64,000 nt of DNA from assembly GCA_020633235.1 (NCBI GenBank), contig JACKEA010000001.1, positions 1,984,001 through 2,048,000 of the forward strand, in the 5' to 3' direction. Source of the stretch: Polyangiaceae bacterium. GTDB lineage: Bacteria; Myxococcota_A; Polyangia; Polyangiales; Polyangiaceae. Positions 26,572-35,368 of this stretch are shown here, one piece after another. The notes beneath the pieces were generated by a model, which had not been told where the DNA came from, ran no database searches, and saw nothing but the letters and a program-made list of their open reading frames with translations. Position 1 is the first letter of the stretch. Each line of letters opens with the position of its first letter. Position numbers and translations under genes: made by a program.

Positions 26572-27699
26572 ATGACCACGGCAGCCCAAACTTTCACCGA
26601 GACACCGACTCTGGGGGGAGACGTCGTCCGCGTGCTCAGGGACGACGGCACCCTCGCGCCGGAGCACGACCCCCGGCTCGGCCTCGACGACGTCGTGGCC
26701 ATCTACCAGCACATGTTGCTCACGCGCGTCGTGGACGAACGTCTCGTCACTCTTCAGCGGCAGGGGCGCATCGGATTCCACATCGGCTCTTTGGGAGAAG
26801 AGGCCGCCATCATCGGCAGCGCCTACGCGATGCGGAAGCAAGACTGGATCTTTCCCTGCTACCGCGAGTTCGGCGCTGCCCTGCTGCGGGGCATGCAGTT
26901 CCAGCGTTACGTCGACAACATGTTCGGCAACGCCAACGATCCCGTGAAGGGGCGGCAGATGCCGGATCACTACACCTGCCGTGCGGCCCACTGGGGTTCG
27001 GTCAGCTCGCCCATCGGCACGCAGATCACTCAGGCCACGGGCTTTGCCTGGGCCGCCAAGATCCAGAAGGACGACTTGGTGTGCTTGGTGTACTTCGGGG
27101 ATGGTTCCACCAGCTCCAACGAGTTCCACAACGGAATGAACTTCGCCGGGGTGTTCAAGACGCCGGTGGTGTTCTTCTGCCGGAACAACGGCTGGGCCAT
27201 CAGCGTGCCAGTGGAGCGGCAGACGGCCAGCGAGACCTTCGCCGAGAAGGGTGTCGCCTACGGCGTCCCGGGCGTGCGGGTGGACGGCAACGACGTGTTC
27301 GCCGTGATCTCAGCGACTCGGAAGGCGGTGGAACGCGCGGCGCAGGGCGGCGGGCCGACGTTGATCGAGGCGCTGACCTACCGCATGGGCGGCCACTCCA
27401 CGAGTGACGACCCAACTCGCTACCGGGACAAGAAGGTGCTCGAGCCGTGGGCCACCCGGGATCCGCTGGAGCGGCTGCGGCAGTACCTGGAAACGCAGCG
27501 CCGCTGGAGCCAGGAGCAGGAGGAGTCCCTCCGCCAACAGATCGACGCCCGCGTGAAGGAAGCGGTATCCGCCGCTGAGAGCACGGCGGCACCCACCCTC
27601 GAGACGATGTTCGAGGACGTGTACGCGACGCTGCCCTGGCACTTGAAAGAGCAGCGCGACGAGCTCGTGTCCGGTCCCCGAGCGCCGTCTCACCACTGA
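26572..27699 (+). CDS. 2-oxoacid dehydrogenase E1 component, alpha subunit (probably branched-chain)
   Basis: This 375-residue subunit binds thiamine diphosphate through GDGSTSSNEFHNGMNF (176-191) and the terminal NN (205-206). It also has the mobile loop YRMGGHSTSDDPTRYRD. Segments such as FPCYREFGAALLRG and PDHYTCRAAHWGSVSSPIGTQ (split here: PDHYTCRAAHWG / SVSSPIGTQ) resemble branched-chain 2-oxoacid dehydrogenases more than pyruvate dehydrogenases, which is my inference. The ATG at 26572 is preferred over a GTG at 26545. In myxobacteria this complex supplies starter units for iso-branched fatty acids. Confidence 0.85.
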   Translation: MTTAAQTFTETPTLGGDVVRVLRDDGTLAPEHDPRLGLDDVVAIYQHMLLTRVVDERLVTLQRQGRIGFHIGSLGEEAAIIGSAYAMRKQDWIFPCYREFGAALLRGMQFQRYVDNMFGNANDPVKGRQMPDHYTCRAAHWGSVSSPIGTQITQATGFAWAAKIQKDDLVCLVYFGDGSTSSNEFHNGMNFAGVFKTPVVFFCRNNGWAISVPVERQTASETFAEKGVAYGVPGVRVDGNDVFAVISATRKAVERAAQGGGPTLIEALTYRMGGHSTSDDPTRYRDKKVLEPWATRDPLERLRQYLETQRRWSQEQEESLRQQIDARVKEAVSAAESTAAPTLETMFEDVYATLPWHLKEQRDELVSGPRAPSHH

Positions 27700-27733
27700 G
27701 ATCCGGCAAAGAGCGTTACCCCGAGGTTCTCCG

Positions 27734-28708
27734 ATGACGCAGATGAACATGGTTTCGGCCATCAACGACGCGCTTCGCGTCGCGATGAAGAAGAACGACA
27801 AGATCGTCGTGATGGGGGAAGACGTGGGCCGCGTGGGCGGCGTGTTCCGAGTGACCGCCGGGTTGTTCGACGAGTTCGGCGACGACCGCGTGATCGACAC
27901 GCCGCTGAGTGAAGGCGGGATCATCGGAACCGCCGTGGGCATGGCGCTCTACGGCATGGTTCCGATCCCGGAGATCCAGTTCTCCGATTTCATCTGGCCC
28001 GCCTACGACCAGATCGTGAGTGAGCTCGCCAAGTACCGCTACCGCTCCGGCGGGGAGTACCCGGCCAAGATGGTGATCCGTACGCCCGTGGGCGGCGGCA
28101 TTCGCGGCGGCCACTATCACTCGCAGCACCCCGAAGCGCACTTCATTCACGTCGCCGGTCTCAAGGTGGTGTGCCCCTCCAATCCGTACGACGCCAAGGG
28201 CTTGTTGCTCTCGTCCATCGAGGATCCGGACCCGGTGCTCTTCTTCGAGCCCAAGCGCATCTACCGTGCGGCCAAGGGGGACGTCCCCGAGGGCGAGTAC
28301 CGCGTGCCTCTGGAGAGCGCCGCGGTGGTGCGCGAGGGGGACCGCGTGACCATCATCGCCTACGGCGCGATGCTCTACGAAGCCCTGGACGCGGCGGAGA
28401 AGGCTTCGGCAGAGGGCGTGGAGTGCGACGTGATCGATCTGCGGACGTTGTGGCCGCTGGACATCACGACCGTGCTCGAGAGCGTCAAGAAGACCGGGAG
28501 GCTGGTCATCGTGCACGAAGCGCCCAAGACTTGCGGCTTCGGCAGCGAGATCGTGAGCCTGGTGGCAGAGAAGGCCTTCTATCACCTGGAGGCGCCGCCG
28601 CGGCGCGTGTCGGGCTTCGATACGCCGTTCCCCTACACGCTGGAAATGGAATACCTGCCGCTGTCCCATCGCATCTTGCCCGCGGTGCTGGAGACGGCGC
28701 GAGCCTGA
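27734..28708 (+). CDS. 2-oxoacid dehydrogenase E1 component, beta subunit
   Basis: The beta subunit (324 residues) completes the E1 active site and the interface to E2. It has the expected GEDVGRVGGVFRVT, the metal-binding and interface segment DTPLSEGGIIG, HYHSQHPEAHFIHVAGLKVV, and the C-terminal transketolase-like half ending in a conserved PLSHRILPAV. It lies 34 bp after E1-alpha and 10 bp before E2, in one operon. Subfamily (branched-chain versus pyruvate) follows the alpha subunit and context. Confidence 0.9.
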   Translation: MTQMNMVSAINDALRVAMKKNDKIVVMGEDVGRVGGVFRVTAGLFDEFGDDRVIDTPLSEGGIIGTAVGMALYGMVPIPEIQFSDFIWPAYDQIVSELAKYRYRSGGEYPAKMVIRTPVGGGIRGGHYHSQHPEAHFIHVAGLKVVCPSNPYDAKGLLLSSIEDPDPVLFFEPKRIYRAAKGDVPEGEYRVPLESAAVVREGDRVTIIAYGAMLYEALDAAEKASAEGVECDVIDLRTLWPLDITTVLESVKKTGRLVIVHEAPKTCGFGSEIVSLVAEKAFYHLEAPPRRVSGFDTPFPYTLEMEYLPLSHRILPAVLETARA

Positions 28709-28718
28709 CGGAGACATC

Positions 28719-30107
28719 ATGGCGAATTTCGAGTTCAAGCTCCCGGACATCGGGGAGGGCGTGACCGAAGGCGAGATCGTGAGCTGGCTCGTCCAGGAGG
28801 GGGACGACGTCAAGGAAGACCAGGACATGGTCGAGGTGATGACGGACAAGGCGACCGTCACCATCGGAGCGCCCAAGGCCGGACGTATCGTCGCGCTCAA
28901 GGGCAAGGAAGGCGACGTGGTACCGGTGGGCAACGTGCTCGTGGTGCTCGACGTCGGTGGCGGCGCCGGGGCGAGCGCGGACGCGCCGGCAAAGCAAGCG
29001 GACGCGCCGACGGCGGCGAAGCCCGCGGCCAGCGCGCCGGACCAACAACAAAAGAAAAAGGACGAGGGTCCCGCGGCCAGCGCCGTTGGAGACATCCGGG
29101 AGTCGCTCCCCGGGATGAACATCGAGCGCAAGGCGCCGGCGGCGGCGGCTCCGGCATCCAGCAGCAATGGTGGCTACTTCAACGACAAGCCCCTTGCGGC
29201 TCCCGCCACGCGAAGACTGGCCCGAGAGCTCGGCGTGGATCTGCGCCGCATCCCGCCCAGCGGCCCCGCGGATCGGGTGACTCGAGAGGACGTGGAACGG
29301 TTCTCGAGCGGCGGAGCGGCGGAGCCTGCCCCTGCGCCAACCCCTGAGCGCGCACCTTCGCCAGAGGAGCGCCCTGCGCCCGCAGCGCGGCCGGCGGAGT
29401 CCGCCGAGGACGAGCGCAAGCCCATCCGTGGCATTCGCAAGCGCATCTACGAGAACATGGCGCGCTCCAAGCACACCGCGGCGCACTTCACTTACGTGGA
29501 CGAGTGCGACGTGACGGAGCTGAAGGCGCTGCGCGAGCGCACCAAGCCGTACGCGGAGGAAGAGGGCATCAAGCTCAGCTACCTGCCGTTCATCGTGAAG
29601 GCGGTGGTGGCGGCCCTTAAGAAGCACCCCGCACTGAACTGCCTGGTGGACGATCCGGCACAGGAGATGGTGCTGAAGCACGATTTCCACATCGGCATCG
29701 CCGCGGCCACGGAACAAGGGCTCACCGTGCCCGTGGTTCGCAATGCGGATCGCCTCAGCATTCTGGAGCTGGCTCGGGAGATCGATCGTCTCGGCAACGA
29801 CGCCCGGGACGGCAAGCTCCGGATGGAGGATCTGGGCGGCTCGTCGTTCACGATCACCTCGTTGGGCAAGCAGGGAGGCCTGTTCGCCACGCCCATCGTG
29901 AACTACCCGGAGGTCGCGATCTTGGGCGTTCACGAGATGAAGCGAAAGCCCGTGGTTCGCGGCGATCAGATCGTCATCGGGGACGTCATGCTCCTGAGCC
30001 TGAGCTTCGATCACCGGATCATCGATGGCCACGTGGGCGCCGCCTTCGCCCAGGACATCATCGCGCTGCTGGCAGAGCCGGATCGCCTACTGGTCAGCAT
30101 GGGTTGA
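28719..30107 (+). CDS. 2-oxoacid dehydrogenase E2 component (dihydrolipoyl acyltransferase)
   Basis: The 462-residue E2 has an N-terminal lipoyl domain (Lys44 in VMTDKATV is the lipoylation site). A linker rich in Ala, Pro, Lys and Asp follows, then an E3-binding domain (ATRRLARELGVDLRRIPPSG, about 165-185) and a catalytic domain ending in SFDHRIIDG (His432, Asp436). Codons for the linker contain a copy of the dispersed GCGCCGGACCAACAA element at 29034-29050. E3 (dihydrolipoyl dehydrogenase) is not encoded in this operon and must come from elsewhere. Confidence 0.92.
   Translation: MANFEFKLPDIGEGVTEGEIVSWLVQEGDDVKEDQDMVEVMTDKATVTIGAPKAGRIVALKGKEGDVVPVGNVLVVLDVGGGAGASADAPAKQADAPTAAKPAASAPDQQQKKKDEGPAASAVGDIRESLPGMNIERKAPAAAAPASSSNGGYFNDKPLAAPATRRLARELGVDLRRIPPSGPADRVTREDVERFSSGGAAEPAPAPTPERAPSPEERPAPAARPAESAEDERKPIRGIRKRIYENMARSKHTAAHFTYVDECDVTELKALRERTKPYAEEEGIKLSYLPFIVKAVVAALKKHPALNCLVDDPAQEMVLKHDFHIGIAAATEQGLTVPVVRNADRLSILELAREIDRLGNDARDGKLRMEDLGGSSFTITSLGKQGGLFATPIVNYPEVAILGVHEMKRKPVVRGDQIVIGDVMLLSLSFDHRIIDGHVGAAFAQDIIALLAEPDRLLVSMG
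29034..29050 (+). repeat. Copy of the dispersed element inside the E2 coding sequence
   Basis: GCGCCGGACCAACAACA lies in codons for the Ala/Pro/Gln/Lys-rich linker. It matches the inverted copy at 42235-42251 in 15 of its first 15 bases. The match could be recent insertion, or chance in a low-complexity linker. Confidence 0.45.
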
Positions 30108-30227
30108 GACCATCGTGTGGGCCGGTGTAGGTGGCTTCGGCACCCATACCGCTTCCTCGCCGAAGGTCGTGATCCGTTGTAGCCTGTCATCCGTGAACCG
30201 GACGTGCGTCCGGTACGTAGGATAGTT

Positions 30228-30233
30228 GGAGGG
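30228..30233 (+). promoter_or_regulatory. Ribosome-binding site supporting a TTG start at 30243
   Basis: GGAGGG at 30228-30233 is 9 nt from a TTG at 30243. Reading from there gives a clean signal peptide (AFA cleavage), whereas the in-frame GTG at 30204 adds 13 residues with no such signal. Confidence 0.65.
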
Positions 30234-30242
30234 CACATCACG

Positions 30243-31256
30243 TTGGCTCGCTGGAAATCGAGCATTCTGCTTTCGGCCATTGTCGCCATTTCGTCACCGG
30301 CATTTGCCGACGCGCCGTCTGCGGAAGACATCAAGGCGGCGGCGGACGAGTTCGATCAAGGCAAGCGCTCGTTTCGGGACAAGGAGTGGGTCGCCGCCGC
30401 GGAACATTTCGAAGCCGCGGATCGACATGCACCCAGCGCGGTGGTGCTCGAGCTGGCGATGCGCGCGCGAGAGAAGGCGGGGCAGCTGGACCGCGCGGCG
30501 GTCCTCGCGGCTCTGATTCTCGACCTCTATCCGAAGGAGACGGACAAGGCGAAGGCCGCGGGCAAGATCCTCGATCGCGCTGACAAGCAGCTGCAGCGGG
30601 TGCGCGTGCGCTGCGATCAGCCGTGCGATCTGGTGGTCGGCACGAAGTTGGTCCACGGCCAAGCGTCTTCGGCGCGGACGCTGTTCCTGGAGCCGGGCGA
30701 GCACACGGTGCGAGCGGGCTGGTCAGGTGGGCGTTCCCAGTCCGAGAAGCTGACCGCCAAAAAGGGGGGCAAGAGCGAGCTGTCCTTCACGGCTCCGGCG
30801 GAGCCGGAGAACCCGCCAACGGTAGCTCCCGAGACTCCGACGCCGACCTCGCCCACGCCCACCACCGCGCCAGCGCCGCCCACCCACGACACGCCTCCCC
30901 CCGAGCCGGGCTCGGGGATGTCGCCGGCAGTGTTTTTCGTGGGCGCCGGGCTCACGGCGGTGGCCGGTGGCGTCACCATCTGGAGCGGTATCGATACCCA
31001 GAACAACCCTGGGAAGGACAAGGTGCGTGAGGACTGTGCCGGGCTCGGCACGGATTGTCCTACCTACCAGGACGGGCTCGACAAGCAGCGGCGGACCAAC
31101 GTGCTCATCGGCGTCACGGCGGGGCTGGGCGTGGTGACCGGCGTGATCGGCGCGTTCTTCACGGACTGGAGCGGCGGGGATTCTGCGCCGAAGAAGAGCG
31201 CGGCCGTCGAGCCGTGGGTCGGCGTGGGGGCGGTCGGAGCGCGAGGGAGGTTCTGA
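30243..31256 (+). CDS. Secreted TPR/PEGA-type protein with a C-terminal membrane region
   Basis: Read from the TTG at 30243 (337 residues), it starts with a signal peptide (SSILLSAIVAISSPAFADAP). Then comes a TPR-like helical region (about residues 30-110), a PEGA-like beta domain containing VRVRCDQPCDLVVGTKLV, and a Pro/Thr-rich linker. Two hydrophobic segments near the C-terminus follow (about 225-250 and 283-305). Such architecture is common for envelope proteins next to Ser/Thr kinases. It is 5 nt upstream of the kinase gene. A functional link is likely but unproven. Confidence 0.7.
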   Translation: MARWKSSILLSAIVAISSPAFADAPSAEDIKAAADEFDQGKRSFRDKEWVAAAEHFEAADRHAPSAVVLELAMRAREKAGQLDRAAVLAALILDLYPKETDKAKAAGKILDRADKQLQRVRVRCDQPCDLVVGTKLVHGQASSARTLFLEPGEHTVRAGWSGGRSQSEKLTAKKGGKSELSFTAPAEPENPPTVAPETPTPTSPTPTTAPAPPTHDTPPPEPGSGMSPAVFFVGAGLTAVAGGVTIWSGIDTQNNPGKDKVREDCAGLGTDCPTYQDGLDKQRRTNVLIGVTAGLGVVTGVIGAFFTDWSGGDSAPKKSAAVEPWVGVGAVGARGRF

Positions 31257-31261
31257 GGGCG

Positions 31262-32734
31262 GTGGTCGCGGCACGGCTCATCGACGTGAAGCTGGAGGGG
31301 CGCCAGCACATCGACCGCTACGAGTTGGTCGCGGAGATCGCGTCCGGCGGGATGGCGACGGTGTTCCTCGCTCGGCTGTCGGGCGTCGGAGGCTTTCAGC
31401 GTTTCGTCGCGATCAAGCGGTTGCATCCGCATCTGGCTGCGGAGCGAGAGTTCGTCGAGATGTTCTTGGACGAGGCGCGTCTCGCCGCGGGGATCCACCA
31501 CCCGAACGTGGTCAGCATCCTCGAGGTGGGGGCCAGTGATCGCGGCTACTACCTCGTGATGGAGTACATCGAGGGGGACACGCTCGCGCGTCTGCTGGCG
31601 CGCGCGGCGACCAGCGGGCAGCGCCTGCCGCGGGAGATCGCCCTGCGCGTCGTGATCGACATGCTCGCCGGGCTCCATGCTGCGCACGAGCTCAAGGACG
31701 AAATGGGGCAGCCCACGGGCCTCGTGCATCGCGACGTGTCGCCGCAGAACGTGCTGGTGGGCTTGGACGGCATCTGCCGCATCACCGACTTCGGCGTGGC
31801 ACGCGCGGCGTCGCGGCTGTCGGCCACGCGGGTCGGACAGCTCAAAGGCAAGATCGCGTACATGGCGCCCGAGCAGGCCATGGGCAAGAGCGACATCGAC
31901 CGCCGCGCCGACGTATTCGCCGGCGGCATCGTGCTGTGGGAGGTGCTCGCCGGGCGTCGGCTGTTCAAGGCGGAGAACGAAGCGGCGACGCTTTCCCGTG
32001 TGCTGTCGGAAGAGATCGCGGAAGTGACGACCGTGGCGGCCGACGTCCCGCCGGAGATCGCGGAAGTCTGCATGAAGGCGTTGAATCGCGACCGCGAGGC
32101 GCGCTTCGCCAATTGTGCCCAGTTCGCCGACGCCCTCGAGCGTGCCGCGACCAAGGTCGAAAAGATCGCGTCGTCGCGGGAGCTCGCGGCGTACGTGTCG
32201 GAGGTGCTCGGCAACGAAATCGCGCAGCAGCGCGAAGCCGTACGCGGATGGCTGGCGCGCAGCGAGCCGAGTCAGATCCAGCTGCCGACCCGTGAGTCGC
32301 CGGCGTCGAGCGTGTCGGCAACCACAATGGACCGCTCCGGGGTCACCAGCGTCGCGACGCCCCACAGCATCAGCACCTACGGGCCAGTCGCCGAGCCGCC
32401 GCGCAAGTCGCGGGGCGTGTTGATCGCCGTGTTGGCCTTGCTCGGCATGGGCGCGGTCGGCGCCGGGGCGTGGTTCTTGGGTCGAACGACGGCGGCTCCG
32501 GCCACCGCGGCCCCCATGGTGACCGCTACCGCGCCGTCGGTGCCGACCCCTTCCGCGGTACCGAGTGCTTCGGTGGCGCCCGTCGAGAGCGCTCCGGCGC
32601 CCAGCGCATCCGTCGTAGAAGAGCCGAAGGCGGAGCCCACGCCGGTGCGCCACGCCCCAGCCGTGTCGCGGCCCCCGTCGTCTCCGCCCACCAAGAAGGG
32701 TGGAGACGATCTGCCCAGCAACCCCTACCGTTGA
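31262..32734 (+). CDS. Membrane-anchored Ser/Thr protein kinase (PknB-like)
   Basis: The 490-residue protein has a full Hanks-type kinase domain. The glycine loop SGGMATVFLAR is at 28-38, with Lys52 in VAIKRL and Glu71 in DEARLAAGIHHPN. HRDVSPQNVL (156-165), DFG (176-178) and MAPEQ (201-205) follow. A regulatory segment, a membrane helix (about 384-407) and a Pro/Ala/Ser-rich extracytoplasmic tail complete it. It should phosphorylate Ser/Thr in an unknown target. The start is GTG at 31262, since no ATG fits. Co-transcription with the upstream PEGA/TPR gene is likely. Confidence 0.93.
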   Translation: MVAARLIDVKLEGRQHIDRYELVAEIASGGMATVFLARLSGVGGFQRFVAIKRLHPHLAAEREFVEMFLDEARLAAGIHHPNVVSILEVGASDRGYYLVMEYIEGDTLARLLARAATSGQRLPREIALRVVIDMLAGLHAAHELKDEMGQPTGLVHRDVSPQNVLVGLDGICRITDFGVARAASRLSATRVGQLKGKIAYMAPEQAMGKSDIDRRADVFAGGIVLWEVLAGRRLFKAENEAATLSRVLSEEIAEVTTVAADVPPEIAEVCMKALNRDREARFANCAQFADALERAATKVEKIASSRELAAYVSEVLGNEIAQQREAVRGWLARSEPSQIQLPTRESPASSVSATTMDRSGVTSVATPHSISTYGPVAEPPRKSRGVLIAVLALLGMGAVGAGAWFLGRTTAAPATAAPMVTATAPSVPTPSAVPSASVAPVESAPAPSASVVEEPKAEPTPVRHAPAVSRPPSSPPTKKGGDDLPSNPYR

Positions 32735-32771
32735 CTTGACAGGCCTGCGGGCCGAACCGACCTTGACGGGG

Positions 32772-32972
32772 ATGAGCAAGCCCGGGGTCGCCGCCGTTCT
32801 CAGTCTGATCGTCCCGGGGGTCGGCCAGTTCTACAATGGCAAGTTCCTGCGAGGAATCTTCTGGCTCATCGTGACCCCGGGCCTGTGGATCGGTTCGGGG
32901 GGCTTCTTGGGCTGGATTTGCCACATCGCCTCCGCCTACACCGCGTACGACTGGGCTCGGGAGCACGCCTGA
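32772..32972 (+). CDS. Small TM2-like membrane protein
   Basis: A 66-residue protein with two hydrophobic helices separated by a short loop. The motif LIVPGVGQFYNGKFLRGIFW is characteristic of the TM2-domain family, whose role in bacteria is mostly unknown. The ATG at 32772 is preferred over the upstream in-frame ATG at 32700, which overlaps the kinase gene. Confidence 0.7.
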   Translation: MSKPGVAAVLSLIVPGVGQFYNGKFLRGIFWLIVTPGLWIGSGGFLGWICHIASAYTAYDWAREHA

Positions 32973-32983
32973 GTCGGGTCGCG

Positions 32984-33012
32984 TTGACAGTCGCCGGTTC
33001 GGCTGCTAGTTG
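32984..33012 (+). promoter_or_regulatory. Predicted strong promoter of prs
   Basis: A perfect -35 TTGACA (32984-32989), a 17-bp spacer and TAGTTG (33007-33012). The 123-bp gap before prs holds nothing else clear. Confidence 0.6.
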
Positions 33013-33094
33013 TCGCGCCCTCGAATTTGGGCCCCCGCGGAAGGAACTCCCGTCCTTTCGCTAACTTGAAGCATTCCGACCAGGCAGGCGAGCC

Positions 33095-34042
33095 GTGGCC
33101 GTCAAGAGAATCCTAGTATTTTCCGGCAACGCGAATCCGGAGCTGGCGGAGGAAATCGCCAAGGTCCTGGGCACGCCTCTGGGCGAGGCGCGGGTCAGCC
33201 GCTTCAGTGACGGAGAGACGTTCTGCGAAGTTCGCGAGAACGTTCGCGGTCTCGACACCTATCTGGTGCAGCCGACCAGCTCTCCGGTGAACGACAACCT
33301 GATGGAGCTGCTCATCCTGTGCGATGCGCTGCGCCGCGCGTCAGCGGAATCCATCACCGCGGTGATCCCTTACTACGGTTACGCGCGCCAAGACCGCAAG
33401 GTGGCGCCCCGCACGCCCATCACCTCCAAGCTGGTGGCGGATCTGTTGGTGGCTGCCGGCGTGAACCGCGTGCTGTGCGTGGATCTCCACGCGGGCCAAA
33501 TCCAAGGGTTCTTCAACATCCCGTTCGATCACTTGTACGCACTGCCGGTGTTCTTGGACGACTACCTGAAGCTGCGTTTCAACGAGGACGCCGTGTTCGT
33601 ATCCCCGGACGCGGGAGGCGTGGAGCGCGCTCGCGCCTACTCCAAGCGGCTGGGAGCTTCCCTCGCCATCATCGACAAGCGACGTGAAGCGGCGAACGTG
33701 AGCGAGGTGATGCACTTGATCGGCGACGTCGAAGGACGCGATTGCATCATCATCGACGACATCATCGATACCGCCGGAACGTTGTGCAACGCGGCCCGCG
33801 CGGTGATGGACTACGGTGCGAGATCCGTCGTGGCGTGTGCCACCCACGGCGTTTTGAGCGGGCCGGCGGTGCAGCGCATCGAGGAGTCTCCGCTGACAGA
33901 GGTGGTGGTTACCAATTCCATCGCTCCGTCCGAGGAGACCAAGGGCTGCAGCAAGATTCGCGTGCTGTCCATCGGGCGCCTGCTCGGTGAGGCCATTCGG
34001 CGCATCCACAACAGCGACTCGGTCAGCTCGTTGTTCGTGTGA
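33095..34042 (+). CDS. prs: Ribose-phosphate pyrophosphokinase
   Basis: Prs makes PRPP from ribose-5-phosphate and ATP, feeding purine, pyrimidine, histidine and tryptophan synthesis. The 315 residues match the normal length. Visible motifs include YYGYARQDRK, the metal-binding DLHAGQIQGFF, and the PRPP-loop CIIIDDIIDTAGTL. The start is GTG at 33095. It opens the prs-rplY-pth-rpsF-rpsR-rplI block, an order often seen in related bacteria. purA and hisZ, further along, use its product's pathways. Confidence 0.97.
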   Translation: MAVKRILVFSGNANPELAEEIAKVLGTPLGEARVSRFSDGETFCEVRENVRGLDTYLVQPTSSPVNDNLMELLILCDALRRASAESITAVIPYYGYARQDRKVAPRTPITSKLVADLLVAAGVNRVLCVDLHAGQIQGFFNIPFDHLYALPVFLDDYLKLRFNEDAVFVSPDAGGVERARAYSKRLGASLAIIDKRREAANVSEVMHLIGDVEGRDCIIIDDIIDTAGTLCNAARAVMDYGARSVVACATHGVLSGPAVQRIEESPLTEVVVTNSIAPSEETKGCSKIRVLSIGRLLGEAIRRIHNSDSVSSLFV

Positions 34043-34086
34043 GGATTATCGGAGTTTCGTAAAGGTCACGGAAGGCAATAAGCGTC

Positions 34087-34746
34087 ATGGAGCAGATCAA
34101 AATCGTCGCATCCCGCCGGCCCGATGGCGGCAAAGGCAACGCGCGCCGCTTGCGCGCGACGGGTCACATTCCTGCCGTCGCGTACGGCAAGGACCTGTCG
34201 GCAACGACGCTTTCCGTGTCCCCCAAGGACTTGATGAACGTTCTCGGGAGTGAGCACGGGCGGAACTCCGTCGTGGAGCTCCATGTGGAAGGTGGCGACA
34301 CCCTCACCGCGCTGCTCGCCGACTACCAGTACCATCCGGTCACCCGCGAGCTCCTGCACGCGGACTTCCTCCACATTCACATGGACAAGCCCGTCGAGGT
34401 GGACGTTCCGCTGGAGCTCACGGGCAAGGCCAAGGGCGTGGTGACCGGTGGCATCCTGCGGCAGGTGTTCCGCAAGCTGCCCATCCGCTGCCTGCCGAAC
34501 CAGATCCCGGTGAAGATCACCCACGACGTTTCGGAGCTGGACCTGGACGACAGCGTGCCCGTTTCTGCCCTCGCCCTGTCCGAGGGCGTGTCGGTACGGT
34601 TGCCGGCTGAGCAGACCGTGGCCGCGGTGGTCACGGAGAAGAAGCGCGGCGAGGCCGAGGACGAGGCCGCTGCCGAGGCCGCGCCGGGTGCCGCGCCCGC
34701 GGGCGAAGCCACGAAGGCCGACGCCAAGCCTGACGCCAAGGCGTGA
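34087..34746 (+). CDS. rplY: 50S ribosomal protein L25/Ctc-type
   Basis: L25 binds 5S rRNA. The 219-residue protein is the long Ctc/TL5 type, with an N-terminal RNA-binding beta-barrel (to about residue 95) and a second domain. A C-terminal tail is rich in Glu and Ala (from about residue 186). The stop codon overlaps the pth GTG start (GTGA). General stress induction, as for Bacillus Ctc, is not shown here. Confidence 0.94.
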   Translation: MEQIKIVASRRPDGGKGNARRLRATGHIPAVAYGKDLSATTLSVSPKDLMNVLGSEHGRNSVVELHVEGGDTLTALLADYQYHPVTRELLHADFLHIHMDKPVEVDVPLELTGKAKGVVTGGILRQVFRKLPIRCLPNQIPVKITHDVSELDLDDSVPVSALALSEGVSVRLPAEQTVAAVVTEKKRGEAEDEAAAEAAPGAAPAGEATKADAKPDAKA

Positions 34747-35312
34747 TCCTCGTCGTTGGCCTGGGCAATCCCGGCCCGCGCTACGCGAGCACGCGTCACA
34801 ACATCGGATTCGCCGTCGCCGAAAAGCTCGTGGAGCTCGGCGGCGGCGCGTTTCGCTCGCGCTTCCATGGGCGGCTGGCGGACGTGATGCTGGACTCCAG
34901 GCGCGTTCTGGTGCTGCAGCCCGAGACCTACATGAACGAGTCCGGGCGCAGCGTGCGGGCGACCATGGACTACTTCAAGCTCGATAGCGCCGATCTGGTC
35001 GTGGTTCACGACGAGCTGGATCTGGCGCTCGGCACGCTGCGACTGAAACAGGGCGGGGGGGACGCGGGCCACCGAGGGCTTCGGAGTATCAGCCAAGAGC
35101 TGGGCACTTCCGACTACGCCCGGCTGCGCTTCGGGATCGGGCGTCCGGAGCAGAACTTCGGGGGTACCGTCGCAGATTTTGTGCTAGAAGGCTTCCCCCT
35201 CGCGGACCGACCCCAGGTGCAGGAGCACGTGGAGCGAGCCGCGAAGGCCCTCGTGCTCTTCGTTCGTGAAGGTCGCGAGGCGGCAATGAACGTGATCAAC
35301 CGGCGCGCTTGA
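34743..35312 (+). CDS. pth: Peptidyl-tRNA hydrolase
   Basis: Pth releases peptides from peptidyl-tRNA that drops off the ribosome. The catalytic His in STRHNIGF (His19) is visible, along with the PETYMNESG segment and the Asp-containing HDELDL. The 189-residue length is normal. The GTG start overlaps the rplY stop by 4 nt, indicating translational coupling. Confidence 0.96.
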   Translation: MILVVGLGNPGPRYASTRHNIGFAVAEKLVELGGGAFRSRFHGRLADVMLDSRRVLVLQPETYMNESGRSVRATMDYFKLDSADLVVVHDELDLALGTLRLKQGGGDAGHRGLRSISQELGTSDYARLRFGIGRPEQNFGGTVADFVLEGFPLADRPQVQEHVERAAKALVLFVREGREAAMNVINRRA

Positions 35313-35368
35313 GGCGTCGGGGCTCCTTGCTCCCATTCGCCTGGGGGCCAAAGCCCGAGAGGAGAAAC

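Noticed and set aside
32973..33094. A tRNA gene upstream of prs
   Set aside because: No cloverleaf or T-loop sequence is visible; the region holds a promoter and little else. A scan for GGTTCGAATCC-type T-arms elsewhere in the window found none.
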